Shown: one piece after another, positions 17,821 through 27,594 of the stretch
Layout of the letters: each line of letters opens with the position of its first letter
Position numbering within the stretch: position 1 is the first letter of the stretch
Assembly (NCBI RefSeq): GCF_021044425.1
Contig: NZ_JAJNEC010000001.1
Location: forward strand, 124,001-188,000
Reading direction: 5' to 3'
Source: Niabella pedocola
GTDB taxonomy: Bacteria; Bacteroidota; Bacteroidia; Chitinophagales; Chitinophagaceae
DNA length: 64,000 nucleotides
Notes under the pieces: model-generated
The model's database searches: none
Told to the model about the DNA's origin: nothing
The model's input: only the letters and a program-made list of their open reading frames with translations
Translations under genes and position numbers: made by a program

Positions 17821-20532
17821 ATGCAGGATCATCATAAAATTTCCCGTCGCAACTTTATCAGTCAGAGTAGCCTGGCCGGGGCCGGACTAGCCCTTACAGT
17901 AACCACACCGGCCTGGGCCGGCGTACTGCAACCCGGCAACGGCGTTCAAAATACCGGCCCCGCAGGTACCACGTGGATCCGGTCTTTATATGAGCGCGCC
18001 ACCGTGACCACCTATCTTAAATCAAAGAATGAATTAACATACATCGGGATGTCGGTGGGGGGGATCAATGCCGGCGGATTGTACCTGGGCGGCGATGGAA
18101 AACTCTGGCTCTGGGATATCTTTAACCTGAACCAGGAGGGGATCAATCCCCTGGATGTGCCCTGGAAGGACCCGGTACATGAGGGCCAGAAGATACGTTC
18201 GCGCGACGGGGGCAGTTATGTGGCACCGCCCAGAGCCGGCGATGTCCGGTTATTGGAACAAGGCTTTGCGTTGAAACTGGAGTATGCAGATAAAACGGTT
18301 ATCCGGAAGCTTGATGAAAAGGATTGGGAGGAAGTGCGGTTTGAGGCCACCTACCCGGTGGCTACGATTACGTATACAGACCATGCATTACCGGTGGATG
18401 TGGTGATGCAGGCGTTTAGTCCGTTCATTCCGCTGGATACGGACCGTTCCGGTATTCCTGCTACCATTTTCAATATTGAAATCCGCAACAAGGAAACACA
18501 GCCGGTAAAGGCAAGCCTTGCCGGATGGCTGGAAAATAAAGTAGCGCCCTATACCGGGATGATGAACCGGGTGCAGCGAAAAAGCACCGCATTTAAAGAA
18601 GGAAGCGCCACCGGCGTCTATTATACCCTGGAGAAAACCGCTTTTGGAAATCAACAGGCGGAAAAGAGTTTTGATTGCGGCACACTTTGCCTGGCCACAC
18701 TCGGCAGCAACGCTACGGTAAATGTAGCGGTGGACGACGTGGAGGGGGCTGCCTTATTTGTTGCCGGTGAGGCATCTGAAACCGTAAAGGCGGCCCAGCA
18801 AAAATTGGTGGGCACTGTGCTTTCGGTAGCTGAGGTAAGCGCGGGCCAATCTGTAACCCTGCCCTATATCCTCAGCTGGCATTCGCCCAACCTGGCAATC
18901 GATAGCGGGAATGTATTGCCGGCCGCCGATCGTGGCCGTTATTATGATAACCAGTTCCGCAATGCGAGAGAAGTGGCCACCTATGTGGCCGCAAATTTTA
19001 AAGAGCTGTCGGAGCTTACCCTGCTTTGGAAAAACACCTGGTATGATTCCACATTGCCCTATTGGTTCCTCGACCGCACATTTGTCAATATCGCCGCGCT
19101 GGCTTCCACTACATCGCACCGGTTTAAATCGGGCCGGTACTGGGCATGGGAGGGCGTAGGCGCCTGCCAGGGAAACTGCACGCATGTATGGCAATATGCA
19201 CAGGGTACGGCACGGCTGTTTCCGGCAATGGAACGGGATAACCGGGAGCGGGTAGACCTGGGTATTTCGCTGCAGGAGGATGGAGGCATCTGGTTTCGCG
19301 GGGAATATGATAAGCGTCCGGCCATTGACGGACAGGCCGGACGGGTGCTGGGTTGCTACCGCGAGCACCAGATGAGTACGGACGACCGGTTCCTCCGGCA
19401 GAACTGGGATAAAATAAAACGGGCGACGCAGTTTATCATCAACCAGGATAAGAATAAGGATGGGATGGTAGACACGCCGCTTGAAAATACACTGGATGCG
19501 ATCTGGGACGGAGAGATCGCCTGGATCGTGGGTTTATGCATTGCCGCCGTTAAAGCAGGGCAGCTGATGGCCGAAGAAATGAAGGATGCTGCCTTTGCGG
19601 CCACCTGCCGGGAATATGTACAAAAGGGAAGCCGCAACATGCAGGACCACCTTTTCAACGGCGAGTATTTTATCCATCGCCCGGATCCTGTAAAGGGCCG
19701 TAAAAATGTTGGCTCCTATAATACCTGTCATATTGATCAGGTGTTTGGACAAAGCTGGGCCTTCCAGGTGGGGCTGGGCCGGGTCATTGATCAAAAGCAA
19801 AGCCTGTCTGCATTGCGGGCATTGTGGAAGTACAATTTTGTAAAAGATATGGGCCGGTATGCCGAAACACATAAGGGCGGCAGGCCCTATGCCCTGTACG
19901 GAGAATCGGGTATGGTGATGAACACCAATCCAAAAAATGAGCCGAAGCCTTATGGCGATAGTGCCACCTGGCAGATGGGGTATTTTCATGAATGCATGAG
20001 TGGCTTTGAGCACCAGGTAGCCAGTCATATGATGGCCGAAGGCATGACCGATGAAGCGTTGGTGCTTACACGGGCCATACACGACCGCTATCATGCATCC
20101 AGGCGCAACCCGTTCAACGAAATCGAGTGCAGCGATCATTATGGGCGCGCTATGGCCAGCTATGGTACGTTTATTACCGCCTGCGGGTTCGAATATCATG
20201 GGCCCAAAGGCGATATCCGTTTTGCACCCAAATGGCACCAGGAAAACTTTAAAGCGCCTTTTACCGCCGCAGAAGGCTGGGGGAGTTATACACAAAAAAA
20301 GAACCAGGGCCGGCAGGAAGCGATCCTGGAAGTGAAATACGGGAAGCTGCTGCTGAACAGCATTGGCCTGCAAGCGATACCGGGCGTAAAGCCCCGGAGT
20401 ATTTCGGTTATGGCCGGCAATGAAAAGCTGGTTGTAAAAGCCGAAACCAGCGTAGGTACGCTGCGGATCCGTTTCAGCAAACCGGTAACGCTTTTGCCCG
20501 GGGCGCCTTTAACGATCGTGCTGGGCGCCTGA
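17821..20532 (+). CDS. GH116-like (GBA2-type) glycoside hydrolase with Tat signal
   Basis: From the start at 17821 the protein has 903 residues. The N terminus carries a twin-arginine motif (SRRNFISQ) and a hydrophobic stretch ending PAWA, so it is probably exported folded by Tat. The N-terminal beta-rich domain shows GGINAGGLYLGGDGKLWLWD. The C-terminal (alpha/alpha)6 domain begins near residue 400 and contains NCTHVWQYAQGTARLFPAME, a Ca-binding-like NQDKNKDGMVD segment and HIDQVFGQSWAFQVGLG. These match the glucosylceramidase GBA2/GH116 group, known to act on beta-glucosides, beta-xylosides and beta-GlcNAc. The exact substrate is not fixed. It is followed at 27 bp by a sulfatase and leads PUL 1. 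A start at 17728 would place 31 unrelated residues before the Tat signal. Confidence 0.8.
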   Translation: MQDHHKISRRNFISQSSLAGAGLALTVTTPAWAGVLQPGNGVQNTGPAGTTWIRSLYERATVTTYLKSKNELTYIGMSVGGINAGGLYLGGDGKLWLWDIFNLNQEGINPLDVPWKDPVHEGQKIRSRDGGSYVAPPRAGDVRLLEQGFALKLEYADKTVIRKLDEKDWEEVRFEATYPVATITYTDHALPVDVVMQAFSPFIPLDTDRSGIPATIFNIEIRNKETQPVKASLAGWLENKVAPYTGMMNRVQRKSTAFKEGSATGVYYTLEKTAFGNQQAEKSFDCGTLCLATLGSNATVNVAVDDVEGAALFVAGEASETVKAAQQKLVGTVLSVAEVSAGQSVTLPYILSWHSPNLAIDSGNVLPAADRGRYYDNQFRNAREVATYVAANFKELSELTLLWKNTWYDSTLPYWFLDRTFVNIAALASTTSHRFKSGRYWAWEGVGACQGNCTHVWQYAQGTARLFPAMERDNRERVDLGISLQEDGGIWFRGEYDKRPAIDGQAGRVLGCYREHQMSTDDRFLRQNWDKIKRATQFIINQDKNKDGMVDTPLENTLDAIWDGEIAWIVGLCIAAVKAGQLMAEEMKDAAFAATCREYVQKGSRNMQDHLFNGEYFIHRPDPVKGRKNVGSYNTCHIDQVFGQSWAFQVGLGRVIDQKQSLSALRALWKYNFVKDMGRYAETHKGGRPYALYGESGMVMNTNPKNEPKPYGDSATWQMGYFHECMSGFEHQVASHMMAEGMTDEALVLTRAIHDRYHASRRNPFNEIECSDHYGRAMASYGTFITACGFEYHGPKGDIRFAPKWHQENFKAPFTAAEGWGSYTQKKNQGRQEAILEVKYGKLLLNSIGLQAIPGVKPRSISVMAGNEKLVVKAETSVGTLRIRFSKPVTLLPGAPLTIVLGA

Positions 20533-20559
20533 TAGACGGACCTTTATAAATAATAAATC

Positions 20560-21987
20560 ATGTTCCAATTGTATCTCCGGCAGTTTTTATTGCTGATCAT
20601 GGTAGCGTTGTCCGCTGGTGTACGGGCACAGCATAACGTTCCCGGAAAGCGGCCCAATATCCTTTTTATCTTTACCGATGATCAGCGGAGAGTAGGCACC
20701 TTCCTTTCCCCGGATCTGCTCAAAACCCCGGTGCTCGACAGCCTGGCACACAGCGGCATCTCCTTTCAAAATTCCTATATCATGGGTGGTACCAGCGGAG
20801 CTGTTTGTGCGCCCAGCCGCGGAAGCATGTTTACCGGGCGCAGTGTGTTTGAGATGCGGGGCAACTATGGCCAGGTGATTCCGGATTCCCTGATCTTATT
20901 GCCGCAGTACCTGAAAGCAAACGGGTACTATACCTGGATGACGGGGAAATGGCACAACGAATATGCGCCTTTTGTAAGAAGTTTTAGCGGTGGTGCGTCG
21001 ATCTTTTTCTCCGGGATGGGGCCACAGTATGCGTTCCGGGTAAATGATTTCCGTGCGGATGGCCAATATACCCAGGGAAACAGCCGGCCGGCTCCGGAGG
21101 GCGTACATGCCACGGATCTGTTTGCAGATGAAGCCATCCGTTTTTTAGAAAGCTATAAAGAGGATGATCCGTTCTTTGCCTATGTAGCATTCAAAACGCC
21201 GCACGATCCGCGAACCGTGGCGCTGGCCTTTCAGCATCTGTACGATCCGGCAACCACAAAGCTTCCACCCAATTTTTTACCGGAGCATCCTTTTGACAAT
21301 GGCGATCTGCGGATCCGGGATGAGCAACTGGCCGCATTCCCGCGCGATAGCACGGAGATCCGGAAGCATATTGCCGATTATTATGCCATGATCACCCATA
21401 TTGATCAGCGCATCGGCGACATCCTGAACGTGCTGAAGCGTAAGGGCCTCGATAAAAATACCCTGGTGATCTTTGCATCGGATAACGGACTGGCCGTAGG
21501 CCAGCACGGGCTCATGGGCAAACAAAATCTCTATGAACATAGTGTAGGAGTACCCCTCATCTTTTCAGGGCCCGGTGTATGGCCGCATCAATCGGGGAAG
21601 GCGCTGACCTATCTTACGGATATTTTCCCCACCCTGTGCAATTACCTGGGGCTGCCTGTACCGGCAAAGGAGCAAATGATGGGCGAAAGCCTGTTGCCGG
21701 CATTGCAGGGAAAGGTTTTTTCCGGCAGAACTTCACAGTATTATATTTACGCCAACTATCAGCGGGCCCTGCGCAAAGGACCGTATAAACTGATCGAGTA
21801 CCTTGTTAAAGGCACCCGGCATACCCAGCTGTTTAACCTGGATACGGATCCCTGGGAAACCCGTGATATTGCCGGCGCAAAAAATATGCAGCCGGTTATC
21901 CGGCAATTGCGTGCGGAAATGCAGCGGTGGCATCAGCGGACCCATGATCCAATGCCGGTGTTTTACGGAACGGCCGTTTCAAAGTAA
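20560..21987 (+). CDS. Secreted sulfatase (formylglycine-type, S1 family)
   Basis: The 475-residue protein has a signal peptide (ending VRAQ) and the alkaline-phosphatase-like sulfatase fold. Metal ligands are seen in NILFIFTDDQRR near the N terminus and FASDNGLAVGQHG near residue 310. The catalytic Cys is C83 in CAPSRG, the CxPSR signature converted to formylglycine by a sulfatase-maturing enzyme. No such enzyme is in this window. The protein removes sulfate esters from glycans in the periplasm or at the cell surface. S1 subfamily and linkage specificity cannot be read by eye. Placement between the GH116-like enzyme and the sigma/anti-sigma pair suggests the target of PUL 1 is sulfated. Confidence 0.92.
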   Translation: MFQLYLRQFLLLIMVALSAGVRAQHNVPGKRPNILFIFTDDQRRVGTFLSPDLLKTPVLDSLAHSGISFQNSYIMGGTSGAVCAPSRGSMFTGRSVFEMRGNYGQVIPDSLILLPQYLKANGYYTWMTGKWHNEYAPFVRSFSGGASIFFSGMGPQYAFRVNDFRADGQYTQGNSRPAPEGVHATDLFADEAIRFLESYKEDDPFFAYVAFKTPHDPRTVALAFQHLYDPATTKLPPNFLPEHPFDNGDLRIRDEQLAAFPRDSTEIRKHIADYYAMITHIDQRIGDILNVLKRKGLDKNTLVIFASDNGLAVGQHGLMGKQNLYEHSVGVPLIFSGPGVWPHQSGKALTYLTDIFPTLCNYLGLPVPAKEQMMGESLLPALQGKVFSGRTSQYYIYANYQRALRKGPYKLIEYLVKGTRHTQLFNLDTDPWETRDIAGAKNMQPVIRQLRAEMQRWHQRTHDPMPVFYGTAVSK

Positions 21988-22235
21988 CAGATCGTAAGGT
22001 GCCGGATGAACGGTTGCTGTTCAGGCGCCGGCCATGGAAAGATGCAGGCATCTTCCTCCCAAACGGATTCCGTTTTAAATAGATTTAAAAAAAGATGCGT
22101 ACCGTTTAGGGGATTTATATCCGGTACTGACTCCTATGAATAAGGGGGTACCGGACCGGCCCCGGAAAGGAGGATTCAGAACTGAAGTGCAAAGTTTCCT
22201 GCCGGTTGGGCTTTTGCCACTTATGCGTTTAATGA

Positions 22236-22811
22236 TTGCAAGGCTTGGAACAGGATATAAAAATACAGTTATTGGTGGAGCAGATCGCCGTGCTGGACGA
22301 CAGCAAGGCATTTGAAAAGCTGTTTTATTTGTATTACAAACGGCTGCTCCGTTTTGCCGATGCCATTGTAAAAGATGCACAAGCTGCAGAAGAGGTGGTT
22401 TCGGATGTGTTTTTGAATCTATGGCGTAACCGGAGCAAATTGCTGGAGATCGAAAACCTCAACAGCTATCTGTATGTGGCCACAAAAAACCTCGCCATAA
22501 GAAGCCGTACCCGGTTACAGAACCGCAAGCCGTTAAATATAGAGGAGATCGAAATAGAGCCGGAGCATTTTACAAATCCTGAAGAAATTTTATTAAACAA
22601 TGAACTGGTAAAACGGTACGAAGCGGCTGTGAGCAGGCTTCCTTCCAGGTGCCAGACCATTTACCGGCTTGCCCGCCAGGACGGATTGCGGTATAAGGAA
22701 ATTGCCGCCATTCTGAATGTATCCGTAAAAACGGTGGATGCACAAATGGCCATCGCTTTAAAACGGATCACCCAGGTGGTGCGGTTTATATATGATGAGA
22801 AACGGTTGTAA
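22236..22811 (+). CDS. ECF (FecI-type) RNA polymerase sigma factor
   Basis: The 191-residue protein has sigma region 2 at about 25-95 (FEKLFYLYYKRLLRFADAIV, VFLNLWRN) and region 4 at about 130-185 (CQTIYRLARQDGLRYKEIAA, SVKTVDAQMAIALKRI). It belongs to the Bacteroidota FecI-like group that works with a FecR anti-sigma and an STN-carrying SusC. Both follow directly (8 bp to fecR-like, then susC-like), so it should activate PUL 1 on substrate sensing. No ATG is available in frame: a TGA precedes 22236, so translation must start at TTG 22236 or TTG 22245. Confidence 0.92.
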   Translation: MQGLEQDIKIQLLVEQIAVLDDSKAFEKLFYLYYKRLLRFADAIVKDAQAAEEVVSDVFLNLWRNRSKLLEIENLNSYLYVATKNLAIRSRTRLQNRKPLNIEEIEIEPEHFTNPEEILLNNELVKRYEAAVSRLPSRCQTIYRLARQDGLRYKEIAAILNVSVKTVDAQMAIALKRITQVVRFIYDEKRL

Positions 22812-22819
22812 CACACACT

Positions 22820-23926
22820 ATGGAAAATAATATCAACAACAGGTTTATGCACCATGCAAGAATATACCAGCTAAGTGCGCGTAAATTAACGCAGGATGCA
22901 ACGCTTGAGGAGCTGCAGGAACTGGAGCAGTTGCTCCGCGAACATCCCGAGCTGGCATCGCAACTGGAAATGCACGGGCGCTTTTTTAATATAGAAGCAA
23001 CGCAGGAGGCTGCAGATGCAGAAACCGGCGAAGCCTGGGAACGGCAGGAAGCCCTTATGCGCGCCCGGTTTCCGGAGGTCTTTGGTAACAGGCTCGGGCA
23101 TACAAAGAAAGGCGCGCTGTTAAAAAAGATCGGGTGGAGTATTGCTGCCGCCTGTATGATCCTGGCGCTTACATTGGGCTATTTTTTTAACAGCCGGAAT
23201 AATGCAGTTATAAACCCGGCACCGCCTACGGCCGCCGCTGCTATTGAAGCCACCAGCAGTAAACATGAGGTTACGCTGCCGGACGGATCCCGGGCCATCT
23301 TGAATAAAAACAGCCATCTGTATTTAAGCGAAGGCTTCGGAAGCGTTAACCGCAATATCCGCCTGGAAGGCGAGGCCTTTTTTGATGTGGTCCATAACGG
23401 GCAATTACCGTTTACGGTTCAGGCCGCTACGGTACAGGTAAAAGTATTGGGCACCGCATTTAATGTGCGGGCTTATAAGGATGAGCGGGAAGTAGAAACC
23501 TCCCTGATCAGGGGCGCGGTGGAGATCACCGATAAGGTGAACAAGGAACTGAAGATCTTAATGAAGCCCAATGAAAAGGTAACCATCCAGCTCGATGAAA
23601 AAAACCTTCCTGATATTTCCCGGGAGGTACGGATGCTGTATAAGATGGAGGAACTGAAAAAAGAAGAGGTGAGTGGTATGATTTCAGAAACGGCATGGGT
23701 GCAGGATAAGCTGGTTTTTAACAGCGCCCCTTTATTGGAAGTGGTCCGGAAACTGGAAAAATGGTATAACGTATCCATACGAATCGAAAACGATGCATTG
23801 AAAGAAGAACGGTTTACGGGTGTGTTTGAAAAGGAAACGATCAACGAAGCATTGACGGCCCTGCAGCTCACTTATCCGTTCTATTTCGAAATTGCCCCCG
23901 GAGGCAATCTTGTCATTATAAAATAA
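22820..23926 (+). CDS. FecR-family anti-sigma factor
   Basis: The 368-residue protein has a cytoplasmic N-terminal part (about 1-95) that would hold the sigma factor, one membrane helix at about 98-120 (SIAAACMILALTLGYFF), a periplasmic FecR domain (about 145-250; HEVTLPDGSRAILNKNSHLY, VQVKVLGTAFNVRAY) and a C-terminal STN-like/DUF4974 domain (about 285-368; FTGVFEKETINEALTAL). It transmits the signal from the STN domain of the outer-membrane SusC to the ECF sigma factor encoded just upstream. The three adjacent genes form a complete trans-envelope signalling set. Length and domain order are normal for the family. Confidence 0.93.
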   Translation: MENNINNRFMHHARIYQLSARKLTQDATLEELQELEQLLREHPELASQLEMHGRFFNIEATQEAADAETGEAWERQEALMRARFPEVFGNRLGHTKKGALLKKIGWSIAAACMILALTLGYFFNSRNNAVINPAPPTAAAAIEATSSKHEVTLPDGSRAILNKNSHLYLSEGFGSVNRNIRLEGEAFFDVVHNGQLPFTVQAATVQVKVLGTAFNVRAYKDEREVETSLIRGAVEITDKVNKELKILMKPNEKVTIQLDEKNLPDISREVRMLYKMEELKKEEVSGMISETAWVQDKLVFNSAPLLEVVRKLEKWYNVSIRIENDALKEERFTGVFEKETINEALTALQLTYPFYFEIAPGGNLVIIK

Positions 23927-23994
23927 GCGGTTGCCTGGCCGGCACTGCAAACAGCAACGCGGCTGCTATATATGGTACAAACGACTTACAAAAA

Positions 23995-24018
23995 AAGGAG
24001 ATGCGGGAACATCTCCTT
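23995..24018 (+). promoter_or_regulatory. Leader hairpin between fecR-like and susC-like genes
   Basis: AAGGAGATG (23995-24003), loop CGGGAA, then CATCTCCTT (24010-24018) form a perfect 9-bp stem. No T run follows, so it is more likely an mRNA-processing, stability or attenuation structure than a terminator. Its presence supports the susC-like start at 24062 over the upstream in-frame ATG at 23972. Confidence 0.5.
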
Positions 24019-24061
24019 CGGAGTAACAACAGATAAACCATTATTACTCACTTTAACCAGT

Positions 24062-27000
24062 ATGCAAGTTATGCAAAAATCAAAACCTAAAAAAAGCAGG
24101 ATTTCATGGCGGGCCTGCGCAAAATTGTTTTTAATTATGAAAATTGCTGTGGTGTTGTTAACGGCTGTGTGCCTGCAGGCGGCTGCTACCGGGCATTCCC
24201 AGGAAACGATTACCCTGTCTTTAAAGGATGCCAGTTTTTACGAGGTGCTTACAAACATTCAAAAGCAAACGGCCTACCGGTTTATTTATCATGACAATGT
24301 CCGGCTTAAAAAAGAAACGGTAAACATTCATGTAGTCAATGCATCGCTGGCTTATGTGATGGATGCACTGATGCGGAACTCAGGGTTTTCCTATTCCGTG
24401 CTCAACAACGGGCTGGTTGCCATAACGGCCACCGAAGCGCAGGCGCGGATCATTACCGGTAAGATCACCAATATTAAAGGTGAACCGCTGGCCGGAGTAT
24501 CCGTACAGCTCAAAAGCGGCAAGGCCGGAACGGCAACAGATGTTGCCGGGCAGTTTACGCTGAATGTGCCGGATGGAGCCGTTTTGGTGATTTCGGCCGT
24601 AGGGTACCAGACCAAAGAGGTGGTGGTAGGAGCAGATAACAATATCGACATCTTACTGGAAGCCATCGAAACCAAACTGGATGAAGTAGTGGTAGTGGCG
24701 TATGGTGCAGAATCGCGGCAAACGCAAACCTCGGCGGTTGCCAGTATAAAAGCATCCGATATCCGCAATATTCCTACAGCGGCCCTGTCTACAAGTCTTG
24801 CGGGCAGGTTACCAGGCGCCATCATTATACAGAATTCGGGTTTTGTAGGCGCCAATGCCTCCATTGCTGTCCGGGGATCGAGAACGGCCGCGCTCTATGT
24901 AATCGATAATGTGGTGAGCGATAAATCGCAGTTTGATGTGCTGGACCCGGGCGAAATTGAATCCATCAGTATATTAAAAGATGCCGCCGCCGCCGCCATC
25001 TATGGGGCACGCGCTTCCGGTGGCGTTGTGGTTGTTAAGACAAGATCGGGTAAAAAGGGAAAGACCGCTTTTAATTATCGTGGCATGCTTTCCACCAACC
25101 GTACCATGTATCCCCTGCAGAACTGGACGGCGGAGCAGGAGCTCATCTTCCGTAATGGAGTGGCCACCAATCAAAACCGGTTAAGCGCCAGCCCCAATCC
25201 CAATTTTCAGGTACCGTTTAACCAGGAGGCGCTGGATTATGCAAAGACCCTGAACTACCAGAGTCTTAATGATATTTTATGGCGAAATCCTTCTTCCCAG
25301 CAGCATAGTATCGATGCTTCCGGCGGCAGCGACAATGTAACCTATTTCTTCTCGGCCAACTATAACAGCAATAAAGGGAGTTACGACAATACCAATTTTG
25401 ATAAATATACCCTTCGGGCAAAGGTAGATGCCAATGTGTCTAAGAACCTCAAGATAGGGACCAATATCAGTTACAACCGGCGTTATACCGATCGTTTTTA
25501 CTGGCCTTATGACGGTGATAACGGCGAAGGCTTTACGGTGGCGGATTTTTACCGTCCTACGTTTAATTTATCCCGCTTATATCCTTTTTATTCAAAAGCA
25601 GATGGCTCGGCCACCACTGCAGATGATCCGGCCCGCATCGCCACTATTATGCCGGGATGGGGTTTTAACCCGGCTCAAACGGTAAACTCCGTAAACTACC
25701 GGCATATCCTTTATAATACGTTTAATGCTATTGTAACGGGTGAATTAAAAATACCGCAGATCAAAGGGTTGTCATTAAGGGTACTGGGCGATTACCGCCA
25801 GGATAATTTTTTCAGGAAGGATTTTGTAGGAGAATTTAACGTAAGCTACCGGGTACAGCCTGCGGGTGCTTCCGGCATCAACCTGTTAAAGCTGACCCCG
25901 CTGAAATTTGATGCGGCCAGTACCGTGGTGAATAACTATGGTAAGTCCTATACAAGTATCGATCAGTTCATGTATATGGATGAGCGCTATCAAACCAACG
26001 GCTTCCTGGATTATACCAGGAGTTTTGGCCGGCACAATATCAGTGCTTTTGCCGGTTTTGAGCAATACCAGTTTATGCGCAAAGCCATGAACGGTACCGC
26101 GCAGGATCTGCTTACCTCAAATATCGACCAGATCCTGGTGGCCAATACAGATGCAGCGCGTCGCGGCTTTGGCGGTTCGGAGCTCAACCAATCCCGCCTG
26201 TCCTATTTCGGCCGTGCTAAATATGATTACGATGCCCGGTATATTGCCGAATTCTCTTTCAGGGAGGATGGTTCTTATATCTTTCCCCAGGGAAAACAGT
26301 TTGGTTTCTTTCCCTCGGTATCGGCAGGTTGGGTAATCAGCAGGGAACGGTTCTTTACCATAAAACCCATCAGTACCTTAAAACTAAGAGCCTCCTATGG
26401 TACCACGGGGTATGATGGTGTAGATGGTACCACCACCAATATTGCGCCGTTCCAGTTTCAGAACAATTATAGCGTAACAGGCGGCTATCTCTTTGCCGGA
26501 GGCAATATGCCGGGGCTGGCGCCGCAGAGTGTATTGCCCAATCCGAATATCACCTGGCAGATCAATAAAACGATGAATGGCGGTATTGATATGGGTTTTC
26601 TGGATGATGCCCTCAGCATGAGCTTTGATTACTTTGTTACCAACAAATCGCATGTACTGGCATCAACCGTTGATCTGATCCCCGGCACGCTGGGTACCGG
26701 GTTGCCCACCACCAATATCGGAAAATTAAGATCAAACGGGTTTGAACTGGTGCTGGGGTATGGTAAAAGTAAAGGCGCCTTCAGCTATAACGTGGGCTTT
26801 AATATCAACTATGCTATTGAAAAGTACATCAGCTGGCCACAGTTATCTACATTGGCCGATTTTCAAAAACTGATCGGACGGCCTACCAATGGTATTGTTA
26901 CCGGTTATCTGTCTCAAGGGATCGTAAAAGACCAGGCGGTTATTGATGCACTGCCGGCAGGCTTTAAGCAATTTGGACGGCCGGTGATACTGGGCTCGGT

Positions 27001-27574
27001 ATTATTAAAAGATATCAACGGCGCCGGTTATGCACCCGGGCCCGATGGTAAGGTGGATAACAATGATGTAGCCATACTATCCACAAATGCGGTGCCCAGG
27101 ACTACGTTTGGGGTACCCGTAGACCTGCGCTGGAAGAACCTTTCGCTGAACATGCTTTTCCAGGGCGTGGGCAAATATGATAAGTTCGTTCAAACCATTA
27201 ACGGCATCGGTGCCTTCCAGCAGGCAGACCGTCCCTACTTCGAACTCTGGACGGATGCTTATTCCCCGGATCTGAATCCGGGTGGCAAATATCCCATGGC
27301 CAGCGGCTCCTTTAGTGATCCTGACCTGATGGGCGGTTCTTCTTCCTTCTGGGTACGGAACGGCGCCTATGCAAGGCTTAAGAATGTAACACTGGGTTAC
27401 TCCCTGCCCAAAAAATGGATCAGCCAGGTGGGCTTTACCGGCGTGCAGCTGAGTTTTAATGCAACCAACCTGTTTACGATCACCAGGTTTAAGGAATATG
27501 ATCCGGAGCAGTCGAGTATCGATTCTTATCCCTTGTTCCGTACCTATGCCTTTGGTTTAAACATATCCTTATAA
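24062..27574 (+). CDS. susC: SusC/RagA-type TonB-dependent transporter with N-terminal STN domain
   Basis: From the start at 24062 the protein has 1170 residues. An ATG at 23972 would add 30 residues overlapping a leader hairpin. The order is a long basic N terminus, a signal segment (MKIAVVLLTAVCLQAAATG), an STN domain (ITLSLKDASFYEVLTNIQKQ), a carboxypeptidase-regulatory-like domain (about 130-215; ITGKITNIKGEPLAGVSVQL), a plug with the SusC pattern (LDEVVVVAYG, ISILKDAAAAAIYGARASGG) and the beta-barrel. The STN domain contacts the FecR anti-sigma encoded upstream, making this a signalling transporter that takes up oligosaccharides with the SusD that follows 20 bp downstream. No residues are missing. 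It defines PUL 1. Confidence 0.95.
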   Translation: MQVMQKSKPKKSRISWRACAKLFLIMKIAVVLLTAVCLQAAATGHSQETITLSLKDASFYEVLTNIQKQTAYRFIYHDNVRLKKETVNIHVVNASLAYVMDALMRNSGFSYSVLNNGLVAITATEAQARIITGKITNIKGEPLAGVSVQLKSGKAGTATDVAGQFTLNVPDGAVLVISAVGYQTKEVVVGADNNIDILLEAIETKLDEVVVVAYGAESRQTQTSAVASIKASDIRNIPTAALSTSLAGRLPGAIIIQNSGFVGANASIAVRGSRTAALYVIDNVVSDKSQFDVLDPGEIESISILKDAAAAAIYGARASGGVVVVKTRSGKKGKTAFNYRGMLSTNRTMYPLQNWTAEQELIFRNGVATNQNRLSASPNPNFQVPFNQEALDYAKTLNYQSLNDILWRNPSSQQHSIDASGGSDNVTYFFSANYNSNKGSYDNTNFDKYTLRAKVDANVSKNLKIGTNISYNRRYTDRFYWPYDGDNGEGFTVADFYRPTFNLSRLYPFYSKADGSATTADDPARIATIMPGWGFNPAQTVNSVNYRHILYNTFNAIVTGELKIPQIKGLSLRVLGDYRQDNFFRKDFVGEFNVSYRVQPAGASGINLLKLTPLKFDAASTVVNNYGKSYTSIDQFMYMDERYQTNGFLDYTRSFGRHNISAFAGFEQYQFMRKAMNGTAQDLLTSNIDQILVANTDAARRGFGGSELNQSRLSYFGRAKYDYDARYIAEFSFREDGSYIFPQGKQFGFFPSVSAGWVISRERFFTIKPISTLKLRASYGTTGYDGVDGTTTNIAPFQFQNNYSVTGGYLFAGGNMPGLAPQSVLPNPNITWQINKTMNGGIDMGFLDDALSMSFDYFVTNKSHVLASTVDLIPGTLGTGLPTTNIGKLRSNGFELVLGYGKSKGAFSYNVGFNINYAIEKYISWPQLSTLADFQKLIGRPTNGIVTGYLSQGIVKDQAVIDALPAGFKQFGRPVILGSVLLKDINGAGYAPGPDGKVDNNDVAILSTNAVPRTTFGVPVDLRWKNLSLNMLFQGVGKYDKFVQTINGIGAFQQADRPYFELWTDAYSPDLNPGGKYPMASGSFSDPDLMGGSSSFWVRNGAYARLKNVTLGYSLPKKWISQVGFTGVQLSFNATNLFTITRFKEYDPEQSSIDSYPLFRTYAFGLNISL

Positions 27575-27594
27575 AACTCATAATTCATATAGCT

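Noticed and set aside
19534..20373. Long open frame (279 codons) on the minus strand inside the GH116-like gene
   Set aside because: It is fully covered by a well-supported plus-strand enzyme and has atypical composition; a shadow frame.
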